The notes beneath the pieces were generated by a model. That model saw nothing but the letters and a program-made list of their open reading frames with translations, made no database searches and was not told where the DNA came from. Of a stretch of DNA of 13,560 nucleotides, positions 1 to 6,822 are shown piece by piece; within the stretch, counting starts at the first letter, position 1; the number at the start of each line of letters is the position of its first letter. The position numbers and the translations under genes were made by a program. Source of the DNA: Pseudomonadota bacterium (GTDB lineage Bacteria > Pseudomonadota > Gammaproteobacteria > Acidithiobacillales > Acidithiobacillaceae); assembly GCA_021839095.1 (NCBI GenBank), contig JAKCBU010000010.1, forward strand, positions 1-13,560, read 5' to 3'.

Positions 1-636
1 GCCGCTATTTTCGGTGAACCTCAACAGGTGCCTATCGACGAACGTCATCCCAAAGCGCCCATCAATCCTTACGGACGCAGCAAGTGGATGGTGGAGCAGG
101 TGCTGGCCGACTATGATCGGGCCTATGGCATAAAGTCGGTGAGTCTGCGTTACTTTAACGCCGCTGGCGCCGACCCGGCGGGGGAGCTGGGGGAGCGGCA
201 CGATCCCGAAACGCATCTGATCCCCTTGGTTTTGCAGGCGGCGTCTGGACGCCGGCCCCAGATCAGGGTCTTTGGCCGGGATTATGACACCCCCGATGGC
301 ACCTGTATCCGCGATTATGTCCATGTGACGGATCTGGCCGAAGCCCACTGGCTCGCCCTGGCGCACTTGATGGCCGGGTGTGGGAGCGCGGCCTTTAATC
401 TGGGGAATGGCAATGGTTTTTCGGTGCAAGAAGTGATCGACGTGGCGCGGCGGGTGACGGGCAAGCCGATACCCGTGCTGGACGAGGCGCGGCGATCCGG
501 CGATCCGGCGCGTTTGGTGGCGGATTCCCGGCTGATCCGCGAGCAACTGGGCTGGCGGCCGGTTTGCGCGGATCTGGACAGGATCGTTGCGGATGCCTGG
601 CGCTGGGAGCTTGCGGGAGCGCATACGCGCTTCTAG
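1..636 (+). CDS. galE: UDP-glucose 4-epimerase (GalE-type), 5' end missing
   Basis: NAD-dependent short-chain dehydrogenase/reductase-fold epimerase that interconverts UDP-glucose and UDP-galactose in the cytoplasm, supplying sugars for LPS and exopolysaccharide. The frame is open from base 1 and gives 211 residues. The family is usually about 330-340 residues, so roughly the first 120 (the Rossmann NAD-binding glycine motif and the catalytic Ser) lie outside the window. What remains starts AAIFGEP, then has the catalytic YxxxK as YGRSK (Tyr24 and Lys28 of the fragment), SLRYFNAAGADP, HLIPLVLQAA, the CIRDYVHVTDLA substrate-binding segment, FNLGNGNGFSVQEVI and a C-terminal LGWRP. These are the standard GalE blocks in order. 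The GTG at 28 is internal to the protein, not a start. A related NDP-sugar epimerase cannot be excluded without the N-terminus, but RDYVHVTDLA and the NAAGADP block favour GalE. Confidence 0.9.
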   Translation, partial: AAIFGEPQQVPIDERHPKAPINPYGRSKWMVEQVLADYDRAYGIKSVSLRYFNAAGADPAGELGERHDPETHLIPLVLQAASGRRPQIRVFGRDYDTPDGTCIRDYVHVTDLAEAHWLALAHLMAGCGSAAFNLGNGNGFSVQEVIDVARRVTGKPIPVLDEARRSGDPARLVADSRLIREQLGWRPVCADLDRIVADAWRWELAGAHTRF

Positions 637-647
637 GGCGTGTGCGC
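619..647 (+). terminator. Hairpin spanning the galE stop codon
   Basis: GCGCATACGC (619-628) pairs with GCGTGTGCGC (638-647), giving a 10-bp stem with one G-U wobble around a 9-nt loop. The galE stop codon TAG (634-636) sits in the loop. No T-run follows, so it is not a classical intrinsic terminator. It could be a Rho-assisted 3' end or an mRNA-stabilising structure. The fold is read from the sequence; the function is inferred. Confidence 0.35.
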
Positions 648-676
648 CGCCCAAAGCCTGGCGCAGCCGGGCGCCC

Positions 677-705
677 TTGTGAGCGGAAAAGAGCGCTGCT
701 ACCCT
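677..705 (+). promoter_or_regulatory. Candidate sigma70 promoter for the fdhD-frmA-frmB unit
   Basis: TTGTGA (677-682) and TACCCT (700-705) are separated by 17 bp, and TGC directly before the second box gives an extended -10. The match is only fair (4/6 and 3/6). It is the best spaced pair I found in the 180-bp gap between galE and fdhD, and it lies upstream of the inverted repeat and the small ORF in the same leader. Confidence 0.3.
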
Positions 706-722
706 AGAAAATATCCCACCAG

Positions 723-739
723 TTGGTTAGGTAACCCAA
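723..739. promoter_or_regulatory. Inverted repeat in the fdhD leader, possible operator
   Basis: TTGGTTAGGTAACCCAA reads as an inverted repeat: TTGGTTA pairs with TAACCCAA around a GG centre, with one bulged C. The inner GGTTA/TAACC arms are perfect. It lies about 20 bp downstream of the candidate -10 box and 1 bp before the GGAG at 741-744. That position would suit a repressor operator or an RNA stem controlling the next ribosome binding site. I do not recognise it as a known operator. Confidence 0.3.
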
Positions 740-749
740 AGGAGTGGCC

Positions 750-788
750 ATGTCTTCCTCTCAGGCGCGCATCGGGGACGGCCTGTGA
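750..788 (+). CDS. Possible 12-codon leader ORF upstream of fdhD
   Basis: An AAAGGAG Shine-Dalgarno sequence (738-744) sits 5 nt before an ATG that opens a short frame, MSSSQARIGDGL, ending in TGA at 786-788. The ribosome binding site is at least as good as that of fdhD, whose ATG lies 28 nt downstream in another frame. I recognise no product. It may be a translated leader peptide affecting fdhD, a remnant, or chance. The signal is the strong SD and its spacing only. Confidence 0.25.
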   Translation: MSSSQARIGDGL

Positions 789-816
789 CCACGCTCACCG
801 ATAAAGGACGGGCATT

Positions 817-1668
817 ATGCGCATGGATACGGGCCGCGGCGGGGTAGGCTGGTCTGCGGCGACGGTGCTGGAGGCCCGCTGTGCGCCCGTAGAGCATGAA
901 GAAGCGGTTCTGGAAGAGGCGGCCGTATCCCTGGTGATCAACGGCGCGCCCTATGCGGTGATGATGGCGACTCCTGATCACTTGGAGGATTTCTTCCGGG
1001 GATTCCTCTGGAGTGAAGGCGTCTTGCGATCCCTGGCGGAGATTGTCGCCTGGGAAGCGGTGCAGGTGGCCGAGGGCTGGGCCATATACCTGCAACTGGC
1101 CGATGCGGCCGCGGCGCGGGTGGCGCAGAAGCGTCGCCACATCATTGGCGGCAGCGCCTGCGGGCTCTGCGGCACCCCTTGTTTCAGGGGCTTGGTGCCC
1201 TTTGCGCCGATTCGGCGCGCGCTTTGGCTGGATGCCGACGTGATCCATGATCTGCTGGCGCAGATGCAGGCGCGACAGGCGCTGAACCGCCATACCGGTA
1301 CTGCCCACGCGGCGATCCTGGCCCGGCCGCAGAGCGATCTGGTGCGGGAAGACATCGGCCGTCACAACGCCGTGGATAAGGCCGTCGGCGCCGCGCTGGA
1401 GCAAGGCTGGGCGCGTGACGAGGCGGTCATGCTGGGGGTATCCTCCCGTCTGACCTTTGAGATGGTCCTCAAGGCGCTGGGCTTCGGAGTCCCCATCGTG
1501 GCGGCCATCTCCGGAGTCAGCAGTCTCGCGATCCAGGTGGCCGACAGTCACGGCCTCACCCTGATCGGTTATACCCGCGACGCGCGCATGACCGTCTATG
1601 CCCACGGCGAGCGTATCCGGGGCTGTACGCCCGCCCGCCCGCGGGCTGCCGTGCCTTGTTTGAAATGA
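817..1668 (+). CDS. fdhD: Formate dehydrogenase accessory sulfurtransferase FdhD
   Basis: FdhD passes sulfur from a cysteine desulfurase to the molybdenum/tungsten bis-MGD cofactor of formate dehydrogenase, which is needed for activity. The 283-residue length fits the family (E. coli about 277). The sulfur-carrying CxxC is seen in GGSACGLCGT (Cys115 and Cys118). Other family blocks are HTGTAHAA, EDIGRHNAVDKAVG, SSRLTFEMVLKA and VPIVAAISGVSSLAI. ATG 817 follows AAAGGACG (803-810); an in-frame ATG at 823 is the alternative start. No formate dehydrogenase lies in the window, so its client must be encoded elsewhere. The gene is first in a run with frmA, frmB and an MFS transporter. That suggests formate made from formaldehyde is oxidised further, which is an inference from order. 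The family identification is firm. Confidence 0.95.
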   Translation: MRMDTGRGGVGWSAATVLEARCAPVEHEEAVLEEAAVSLVINGAPYAVMMATPDHLEDFFRGFLWSEGVLRSLAEIVAWEAVQVAEGWAIYLQLADAAAARVAQKRRHIIGGSACGLCGTPCFRGLVPFAPIRRALWLDADVIHDLLAQMQARQALNRHTGTAHAAILARPQSDLVREDIGRHNAVDKAVGAALEQGWARDEAVMLGVSSRLTFEMVLKALGFGVPIVAAISGVSSLAIQVADSHGLTLIGYTRDARMTVYAHGERIRGCTPARPRAAVPCLK

Positions 1669-1701
1669 CCGTTCCTCTGTCCTCACGGGAGAAATACCAC
1701 C

Positions 1702-2811
1702 ATGGATGTTCGTGCCGCCGTCGCCTATGCCGCCAACCAGCCCCTCGTCGTCGAAACCGTGCAACTGGAAGGCCCGCGTGCCGGTGAGGTGCTGGTGGAG
1801 ATCAAGGCCACCGGCGTCTGCCATACCGATGCCTACACCCTCTCCGGTATGGATCCCGAGGGGCTGTTTCCGACGGTGTTGGGTCATGAAGGCGCGGGCG
1901 TGGTGGTGGAGGTCGGACCGGGCGTGCGCTCGCTCAAACCGGGCGATCACGTCATCCCGCTCTATACCCCCGAATGCCGGGAGTGCGAATACTGTCTGAG
2001 CGGCAAGACCAACCTCTGCCAGGCGATTCGCGATACCCAGGGGCGCGGCGTGATGCCCGATGGCACCAGCCGCTTCTCCAGCCGCGGCGTCCCCCTGTAT
2101 CACTACATGGGCACCAGTACCTTCGCCAACTACACGGTATTGCCCGAGATTGCCCTGGCGAAAATTCGGGAAGACGCCCCCTTCGACAAGGTCTGTTACA
2201 TCGGGTGCGGGGTTACCACCGGTATCGGTGCGGTGATCTATACCGCCCGGGTCCGCCCCGGCGATAAAGTCGTCGTCTTCGGCCTCGGCGGGATCGGACT
2301 CAATGTGGTGCAGGGCGCGCGCATGGCCGGCGCCGACATGATCGTCGGGGTCGACATCAACCCGGCGAAGCGGGCGCTGGCCGAGCGGTTCGGTATGACC
2401 CACTTCGTCAACCCCAGAGAAGTCGAGGATGAACTGGCACCCTATCTGGTGCGTCTGACCCGGGGCGGCGCCGACTTCAGTTTCGAGTGCATCGGCAATG
2501 TGGATCTGATGCGTCAGGCGCTGGAATGCTGCCACAAGGGCTGGGGTACCAGCATCATCATCGGCGTGGCGGGCAGCGGTCAGGAAATCCGCACCCGTCC
2601 CTTCCAGTTGGTGACCGGCCGCAATTGGCGCGGCTCCGCCTTCGGCGGCGCCAGGGGCCGCACGGATGTGCCCAAGCTGGTCGATTGGTACATGGAAGGC
2701 AAGATTCAGATCGACGAAATGATCACGCATACCCTGCCGATAGAAGAAATCAACACCGCCTTTGATCTGATGCACCAGGGCGAGTCCATCCGCACCGTGC
2801 TGACCTTTTAG
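1702..2811 (+). CDS. frmA: S-(hydroxymethyl)glutathione dehydrogenase / class III alcohol dehydrogenase
   Basis: Cytosolic zinc enzyme that oxidises S-hydroxymethylglutathione (the spontaneous formaldehyde-glutathione adduct) to S-formylglutathione with NAD(P)+. It can also act as an S-nitrosoglutathione reductase. At 369 residues it is the same length as E. coli FrmA. Catalytic zinc ligands are Cys40 (GVCHTD), His62 (LGHEGAG) and Cys169 ([10 protein letters not shown]). Structural zinc ligands are Cys92, Cys95, Cys98 and Cys106. The Rossmann motif is [16 protein letters not shown] 1702 is preceded by CGGGAG (1686-1691), 33 bp after fdhD. The next gene is S-formylglutathione hydrolase, which settles the role as glutathione-dependent formaldehyde removal rather than general alcohol oxidation. 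No frmR-type regulator is present in the window. The use of glutathione rather than another thiol is assumed from the family. Confidence 0.96.
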   Translation: MDVRAAVAYAANQPLVVETVQLEGPRAGEVLVEIKATGVCHTDAYTLSGMDPEGLFPTVLGHEGAGVVVEVGPGVRSLKPGDHVIPLYTPECRECEYCLSGKTNLCQAIRDTQGRGVMPDGTSRFSSRGVPLYHYMGTSTFANYTVLPEIALAKIREDAPFDKVCYIGCGVTTGIGAVIYTARVRPGDKVVVFGLGGIGLNVVQGARMAGADMIVGVDINPAKRALAERFGMTHFVNPREVEDELAPYLVRLTRGGADFSFECIGNVDLMRQALECCHKGWGTSIIIGVAGSGQEIRTRPFQLVTGRNWRGSAFGGARGRTDVPKLVDWYMEGKIQIDEMITHTLPIEEINTAFDLMHQGESIRTVLTF

Positions 2812-2820
2812 GGGCAGGGG

Positions 2821-3678
2821 ATGACAACGGCACTGGAACTATTGGAGGCGCATGCCTGCTTCGGCGGGCTGGTGCAACGCTACCAGCACTATGCCGAGAG
2901 TTGCCATGCCCCCATGCGCTTCTCGATCTTTCTCCCGCCCCCCGGGGGGGATCGACGACACCCCGTCGTTTATTTCCTGGCGGGCCTGACCTGCACCGAG
3001 GAGACCTTCATGATCAAGGCCGGTGCCCAGCGCTATGCGGCGGAACTGGGCCTGATCCTCGTCGCGCCGGACACCAGCCCGCGGCAGACCGGCATCCCCG
3101 GCGAGGATGATGACTGGGATTTTGGCAGCGGAGCGGGATTCTACGTGGATGCGACGGCCGCCCCTTGGTCGGCCCATTACCAGATGCATCGCTATGTGAC
3201 CGAGGAATTGCCCGCGCTGATCCACCGGCATTTTCCCGCGAACCCGCGGCAACAGGGCATCTGCGGTCACTCGATGGGCGGGCATGGCGCTCTGGTCTGC
3301 GGCCTGCTTCACCCCGACCGGTACCGCTCCGTCTCGGCTTTCGCCCCCGTCTGCGCGCCCAGCCGCAGCCCCTGGGGGCAGAAGGCCTTTGCCGCCTATC
3401 TCGGGCCGGATCAGCGGCGCTGGCAAGGTTACGACGCGCTGGCCCTGCTCCAGGAAACGGCCGGAACGAGTTCCACCCCCATCCTGATCGATCAGGGGCG
3501 CGCAGACCCTTTTCTGGAGGGCGAATTGAAGACCCGGTGGCTCGAAGGATTAAAAGACGATCGGCTGATCCTGCGCTGGCACGAGGGTTATGATCACAGT
3601 TACTTCTTCATCGCCAGTTTCATCGGCGAGCACCTCGCCTTCCATGCCCGGCACCTGCACGCGAGATCCGCGGCTTGA
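2821..3678 (+). CDS. frmB: S-formylglutathione hydrolase
   Basis: Serine hydrolase (esterase D family, alpha/beta-hydrolase fold) that splits S-formylglutathione into formate and glutathione, the second step after FrmA. It has 285 residues, typical for the family. The nucleophile elbow is GHSMGG with Ser151. Asp229 in DQGRADPF and His259 in GYDHSYFFI complete the triad. FLAGLTCTEETF and APDTSPR are family signatures near the oxyanion hole. ATG 2821 lies 9 bp after the frmA stop; the G-rich stretch around that stop is the only ribosome-binding sequence, so coupling to frmA translation is likely. E. coli has two paralogues (frmB and yeiG), so the symbol is given by context. The product formate would feed a formate dehydrogenase matured by the FdhD encoded two genes upstream. 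Confidence 0.95.
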   Translation: MTTALELLEAHACFGGLVQRYQHYAESCHAPMRFSIFLPPPGGDRRHPVVYFLAGLTCTEETFMIKAGAQRYAAELGLILVAPDTSPRQTGIPGEDDDWDFGSGAGFYVDATAAPWSAHYQMHRYVTEELPALIHRHFPANPRQQGICGHSMGGHGALVCGLLHPDRYRSVSAFAPVCAPSRSPWGQKAFAAYLGPDQRRWQGYDALALLQETAGTSSTPILIDQGRADPFLEGELKTRWLEGLKDDRLILRWHEGYDHSYFFIASFIGEHLAFHARHLHARSAA

Positions 3679-3737
3679 GCGCCGACCTCCCGACGGCATA
3701 AGCTACGCCCTGGCCCGGTGCAGAACGAGGGAGGAGG

Positions 3738-5126
3738 ATGAACACACCAGATGATCCGCCCCAGGTGGGCCCGCAGCCCGCATCCGGCCCGGTGTCCGGT
3801 GCGGACCGGACGCGTGATCGGGCCCTCTGGGCCGCCATGTTAGGTATGCTCCTGGATGGTTATGACCTCAGCATCATGGCCGTGGTGCTGCTTCCTCTGC
3901 ACGGTGCCTGGCATTTGCACGCGACGGAAACCGGTCTGCTCATGGCCATGGCCCTGTTCGGATCTTTGTTGGGAGGGCTGGCGGGTGGAGTCCTCACCGA
4001 TCGGTTTGGTCGTCGCAAGCTGCTGTTCCCCGATATCTTCTTATATATCATCGGCGCCCTGGTCAGCGCGCTCAGTCCTGATCTCGTTCTTCTGTTTCTG
4101 GGACGCTTCCTCACCGGGTTGGCCATCGGTCTGGATTACCCCCTGGTGGCCACCATTGTCGCGGAATACAGCCAGACGGCCCATCGTGGGAATCGCTTTG
4201 CCTGGGCGGGTCTGGCATGGTACGTCGGTGCGTTGCTCTCCACCGGAGTGGGCTGGTTGCTGCTTTTTTCAGGGAACGGGTCCTGGCGCTGGATGCTGGG
4301 TAGCGCGGTCATCCCCGCGCTATTATTGCTGTGGGTGCGGCGCGATCTGCCCGAATCACCGCGCTGGCTGGCCCGCCGCGGTGACACGATGGCCGCGCGT
4401 GAGGCCTTGATGCGGCTCCACCCGGAATACACATCCGCGGAGCTCACGACACAACTGACCGCCTTTCAGGGGTCTCGCCAGCCGTGGCGGAGATTCCTGC
4501 ACCGCGCTTGGTTGCGGCGCCTGTTGCTGAGTCTCCTGCCATGGTTTTGTCTGGATGTGGTCGGTCTCGGTATCGGCTTGTATTTCCCCATGGTTTTGCG
4601 CGGCAACGGCCTGGTTGGCAGCGACGCGGGCGCGGCGGCGGTGAATGCGGGATTTCTGATGATTTCCGCGCTGGGGATTATTTACATCCTGCCCCGCCTC
4701 GACCGCTGGGGGCGCATTCCCCTGCAGACGGCGGGTTTTGGCATGATGTCCGCGGGACTGGCGTTGTTTGCGCTGTTTTCCTGGACCGGCTGGGTGGCCG
4801 GAGTGTATCTCTCCGCGGCGATCTATACGCTGGGGGTGGGCATCGGCCCCGGCGTGACCGTGTTTGCCCTGGCGGTGGAGATTTTCCCAACGGAGTGGCG
4901 CGCCAGCGCGGCGGGCCTCGCCACGGGACTTTCCCGCTTGGGCGCGGTCTTCTCGGCGGTATTGTTCCCCATCTTCGTGAAGCGTTGGGGGATACCTCTG
5001 GTGTTGGTGATCATGGCGATGGTCGCGCTCCTGGGAATGCTCGCCACCGTGGTGTACAGGGTGGAGTCGCGGCAGAGAAGCCTGGAGGATCTGGAAGGGG
5101 TCACGGTGCCACCGGTAAGATCGTAA
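3738..5126 (+). CDS. MFS transporter, metabolite:H+ symporter-like
   Basis: Inner-membrane major facilitator superfamily protein of 462 residues with about twelve hydrophobic segments. The first membrane segment carries DGYD (residues 40-43), typical of aromatic-acid/metabolite:H+ symporters. Loop 2-3 holds motif A, GGLAGGVLTDRFGRRK (79-94). After segment 6 comes the PESPRWL signature (205-211) shared by sugar and metabolite porters. A second motif-A-like stretch, LPRLDRWGRIPL, follows in the C-terminal half. ATG 3738 has a strong SD, GAGGGAGGAGG (3726-3736). It lies 59 bp after frmB on the same strand, so co-transcription is plausible. Substrate unknown. An organic acid or a methylated compound that releases formaldehyde would fit the neighbours, but that is a guess. 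It ends 5 bp from the convergent TonB-like gene. Confidence 0.88.
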   Translation: MNTPDDPPQVGPQPASGPVSGADRTRDRALWAAMLGMLLDGYDLSIMAVVLLPLHGAWHLHATETGLLMAMALFGSLLGGLAGGVLTDRFGRRKLLFPDIFLYIIGALVSALSPDLVLLFLGRFLTGLAIGLDYPLVATIVAEYSQTAHRGNRFAWAGLAWYVGALLSTGVGWLLLFSGNGSWRWMLGSAVIPALLLLWVRRDLPESPRWLARRGDTMAAREALMRLHPEYTSAELTTQLTAFQGSRQPWRRFLHRAWLRRLLLSLLPWFCLDVVGLGIGLYFPMVLRGNGLVGSDAGAAAVNAGFLMISALGIIYILPRLDRWGRIPLQTAGFGMMSAGLALFALFSWTGWVAGVYLSAAIYTLGVGIGPGVTVFALAVEIFPTEWRASAAGLATGLSRLGAVFSAVLFPIFVKRWGIPLVLVIMAMVALLGMLATVVYRVESRQRSLEDLEGVTVPPVRS

Positions 5127-5131
5127 GCGTC

Positions 5132-5833
5132 TTACTGAAAGCTCCAGGTGCGCACAATACGCAGGGGTGTCGGCGGGGATTGCCAGATCGCCGGTAAGGC
5201 AGGAAAAGGTGTGGCCGCGCGGATGACCGTTTCCACGGCATTGACCAACACCGAATTCCGCGATCCCTGCAGCATTTCCAGCGTCATGAGCTGGCCGTCC
5301 GGGGCGATGGTCACGGCAACGACGATCCGCCCCGGGGGTAGCGCGGGGTGGTTTCCATGAAAAAGGTGTTTCTCGGCGAGAGCCATGATTTGGCTTTCCC
5401 AGTCTTTCAAGTAAGCGTTGAACGCGGCGCGTGCCGCCGCCGGTGAGGCCGTTTGCGGCATGACGGGCTGGCTGGCCGGGATCGCACCCTTCGGACTGGA
5501 CGGTGCGGGCACCGCCGGAGCGCTGATTCGTGGGCGGGTGGGATAGGGCGTCAACGAGATCTCCACCAGAGAATCGACAGCGGGTTTCTTCGGCAGCATT
5601 CCGGGCAGACCCCCCAGCAGGAGCAACCAGACGACACCATTGATGACGATGGAGCATAGCGCCCAGGGAAACAGCGTATCGAGATCTTCCGGGCGGAGGC
5701 GCAACACGCGCACCGCGCTGACGAGCGCGGCGCTGCCATACCAGCGTAACCGGAACCACAGGGATCCCGCTGACTCGAAAGGGGTTATCGACGACATTCG
5801 CATCACCACGGGTGCGCGCCGCGAGGCCCTCAT
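5132..5833 (-). CDS. TonB-family C-terminal domain protein coupled to hemB
   Basis: A 233-residue protein with one hydrophobic segment at about 54-74, a short Pro/Ala/Ser-rich stretch (about 96-132) and a TonB-like C-terminal domain (about 135-233). The domain shows the AYLKDWESQI helix, IVVAVTIAPDGQL strands, and VETVIRAATPFPALP before a final strand. Such proteins span the periplasm and pass proton-motive energy from ExbB/ExbD to outer-membrane receptors. No exbB, exbD or receptor gene is in the window. Two points are odd. About 53 residues precede the membrane segment, where classic TonB has far fewer. The Pro-rich spacer also looks short for crossing the periplasm. The ATG at 5833 overlaps the hemB stop as ATGA, which supports this start; in-frame Met codons at residues 11 and 13 are alternatives. 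The haem operon context hints at iron or haem uptake (inference). Confidence 0.82.
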   Translation of the reverse strand: MRASRRAPVVMRMSSITPFESAGSLWFRLRWYGSAALVSAVRVLRLRPEDLDTLFPWALCSIVINGVVWLLLLGGLPGMLPKKPAVDSLVEISLTPYPTRPRISAPAVPAPSSPKGAIPASQPVMPQTASPAAARAAFNAYLKDWESQIMALAEKHLFHGNHPALPPGRIVVAVTIAPDGQLMTLEMLQGSRNSVLVNAVETVIRAATPFPALPAIWQSPPTPLRIVRTWSFQ

Positions 5834-6822
5834 CCCAACCAGTCAACCGCGTCGAGGGCGTAATAGGTGATTATCGCGTCGGCGCCCGCCCTTTTGATGC
5901 CCAGCAAGGATTCGAGAACGCTGCTCCGCAGGTCCAGCCAGCCGGCCCGGGCGGCGGCCTGCAGCATGCTGTATTCCCCCGATACCTGATAAGCCAGCAC
6001 GGGGAGGTCACCCCGCTCCCGGATGTCACGGAGGATGTCCAGATACGGCATGGCCGGTTTCACCATGACCATATCGCCGCCTTCCTGAATATCCAGCGCC
6101 ATCTCGCGAAAGGCTTCACGGCGATTGGCCGGGTCCATCTGGTAGCCTTTGCGGTCCCCGAACTGGGGGGCACTGTCCGCCGCGTCCCGGAAGGGGCCAT
6201 AAAAGGCGCTGGCATACTTGACGGCATAGGAAAGGATGCTGATCTGCGGGTGTTGCGTGGCGTCCAGCGCCTCGCGGATCGCCATCACCATACCGTCGAC
6301 CATGCCGGAGGGGGCCACCACATCCACACCCGCCTCGGCGTAGGAGATGGCTTGTCGCTGCAAGTTTTCCAGCGTGGCATAGTCGTCGCGATCACCACCC
6401 GCATCCAGTACGCCGCAGTGGCCATGCGCCGTGTATTCACAGAAGCAGGCATCGGCAATGATCAGCAGTTGCGGATATCGTGCGCGGATGGCGCGGATCG
6501 CCCGCTGGACCAGACCCTCCGCCGCCCAGGAGGCAGAGCCGGTGTCGTCCTTGCCGTGTGCTTCGATGACCCCGAAGAGCAGCACGCCGGGAATTTCCCG
6601 TGCCACCGCTTCCGCACAGAGCCGCAGGGCGGAGTCGATGCTGTGGCGGAAGACGCCGGGCATGGAGGAGATTTCGGCTCGAATGCCCTCGCCTTCTACG
6701 AGAAAAATGGGCAGGAGGAAATCGGCGGCGGTCAGGTGATGTTCGCGCAGCATCCGGCGTAGGGCGGGATGCCGGCGCAGACGGCGCGGTTCATGGCGGG
6801 ATGGCAGGTTACGCGAATTCAT
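5830..6822 (-). CDS. hemB: Delta-aminolevulinic acid dehydratase (porphobilinogen synthase)
   Basis: Cytosolic enzyme that condenses two 5-aminolevulinate molecules into porphobilinogen, the first common pyrrole of haem, sirohaem and cobalamin. The 330 residues are standard. Catalytic-site zinc ligands are Cys126, Cys128 and Cys136 in ADACFCEYTAHGHCGVL, so it is the zinc-dependent type. The Schiff-base lysines are Lys202 (VKYASAFYGPFR) and Lys255 (MVKPAMPYLD). I chose ATG 6822 over the upstream GTG at 6849. The ATG overlaps the hemD stop as ATGA and has an AGGAG 8 nt upstream, while the GTG would add nine poorly conserved residues. In many proteobacteria hemB sits apart from hemCD; here it follows hemD directly and overlaps the TonB-like gene. 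Confidence 0.96.
   Translation of the reverse strand: MNSRNLPSRHEPRRLRRHPALRRMLREHHLTAADFLLPIFLVEGEGIRAEISSMPGVFRHSIDSALRLCAEAVAREIPGVLLFGVIEAHGKDDTGSASWAAEGLVQRAIRAIRARYPQLLIIADACFCEYTAHGHCGVLDAGGDRDDYATLENLQRQAISYAEAGVDVVAPSGMVDGMVMAIREALDATQHPQISILSYAVKYASAFYGPFRDAADSAPQFGDRKGYQMDPANRREAFREMALDIQEGGDMVMVKPAMPYLDILRDIRERGDLPVLAYQVSGEYSMLQAAARAGWLDLRSSVLESLLGIKRAGADAIITYYALDAVDWLG

Noticed and set aside
727..2775. A 682-codon open frame on the minus strand
   Set aside because: It lies antisense across fdhD and frmA, both with clear catalytic motifs. Its His/Gly/Asp-rich translation has no domain features and looks like the GC-rich shadow of their codons.
4356..5846. A 496-codon minus-strand frame
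   Set aside because: It is antisense to the MFS gene and then overlaps the TonB-like gene in another frame. The composition is low-information (Arg/His/Gly/Gln) with no recognisable motif.
5812..6762. A 316-codon plus-strand frame opposite hemB
   Set aside because: hemB carries all zinc and Schiff-base residues on the minus strand. The opposite frame has no SD and no family signature.
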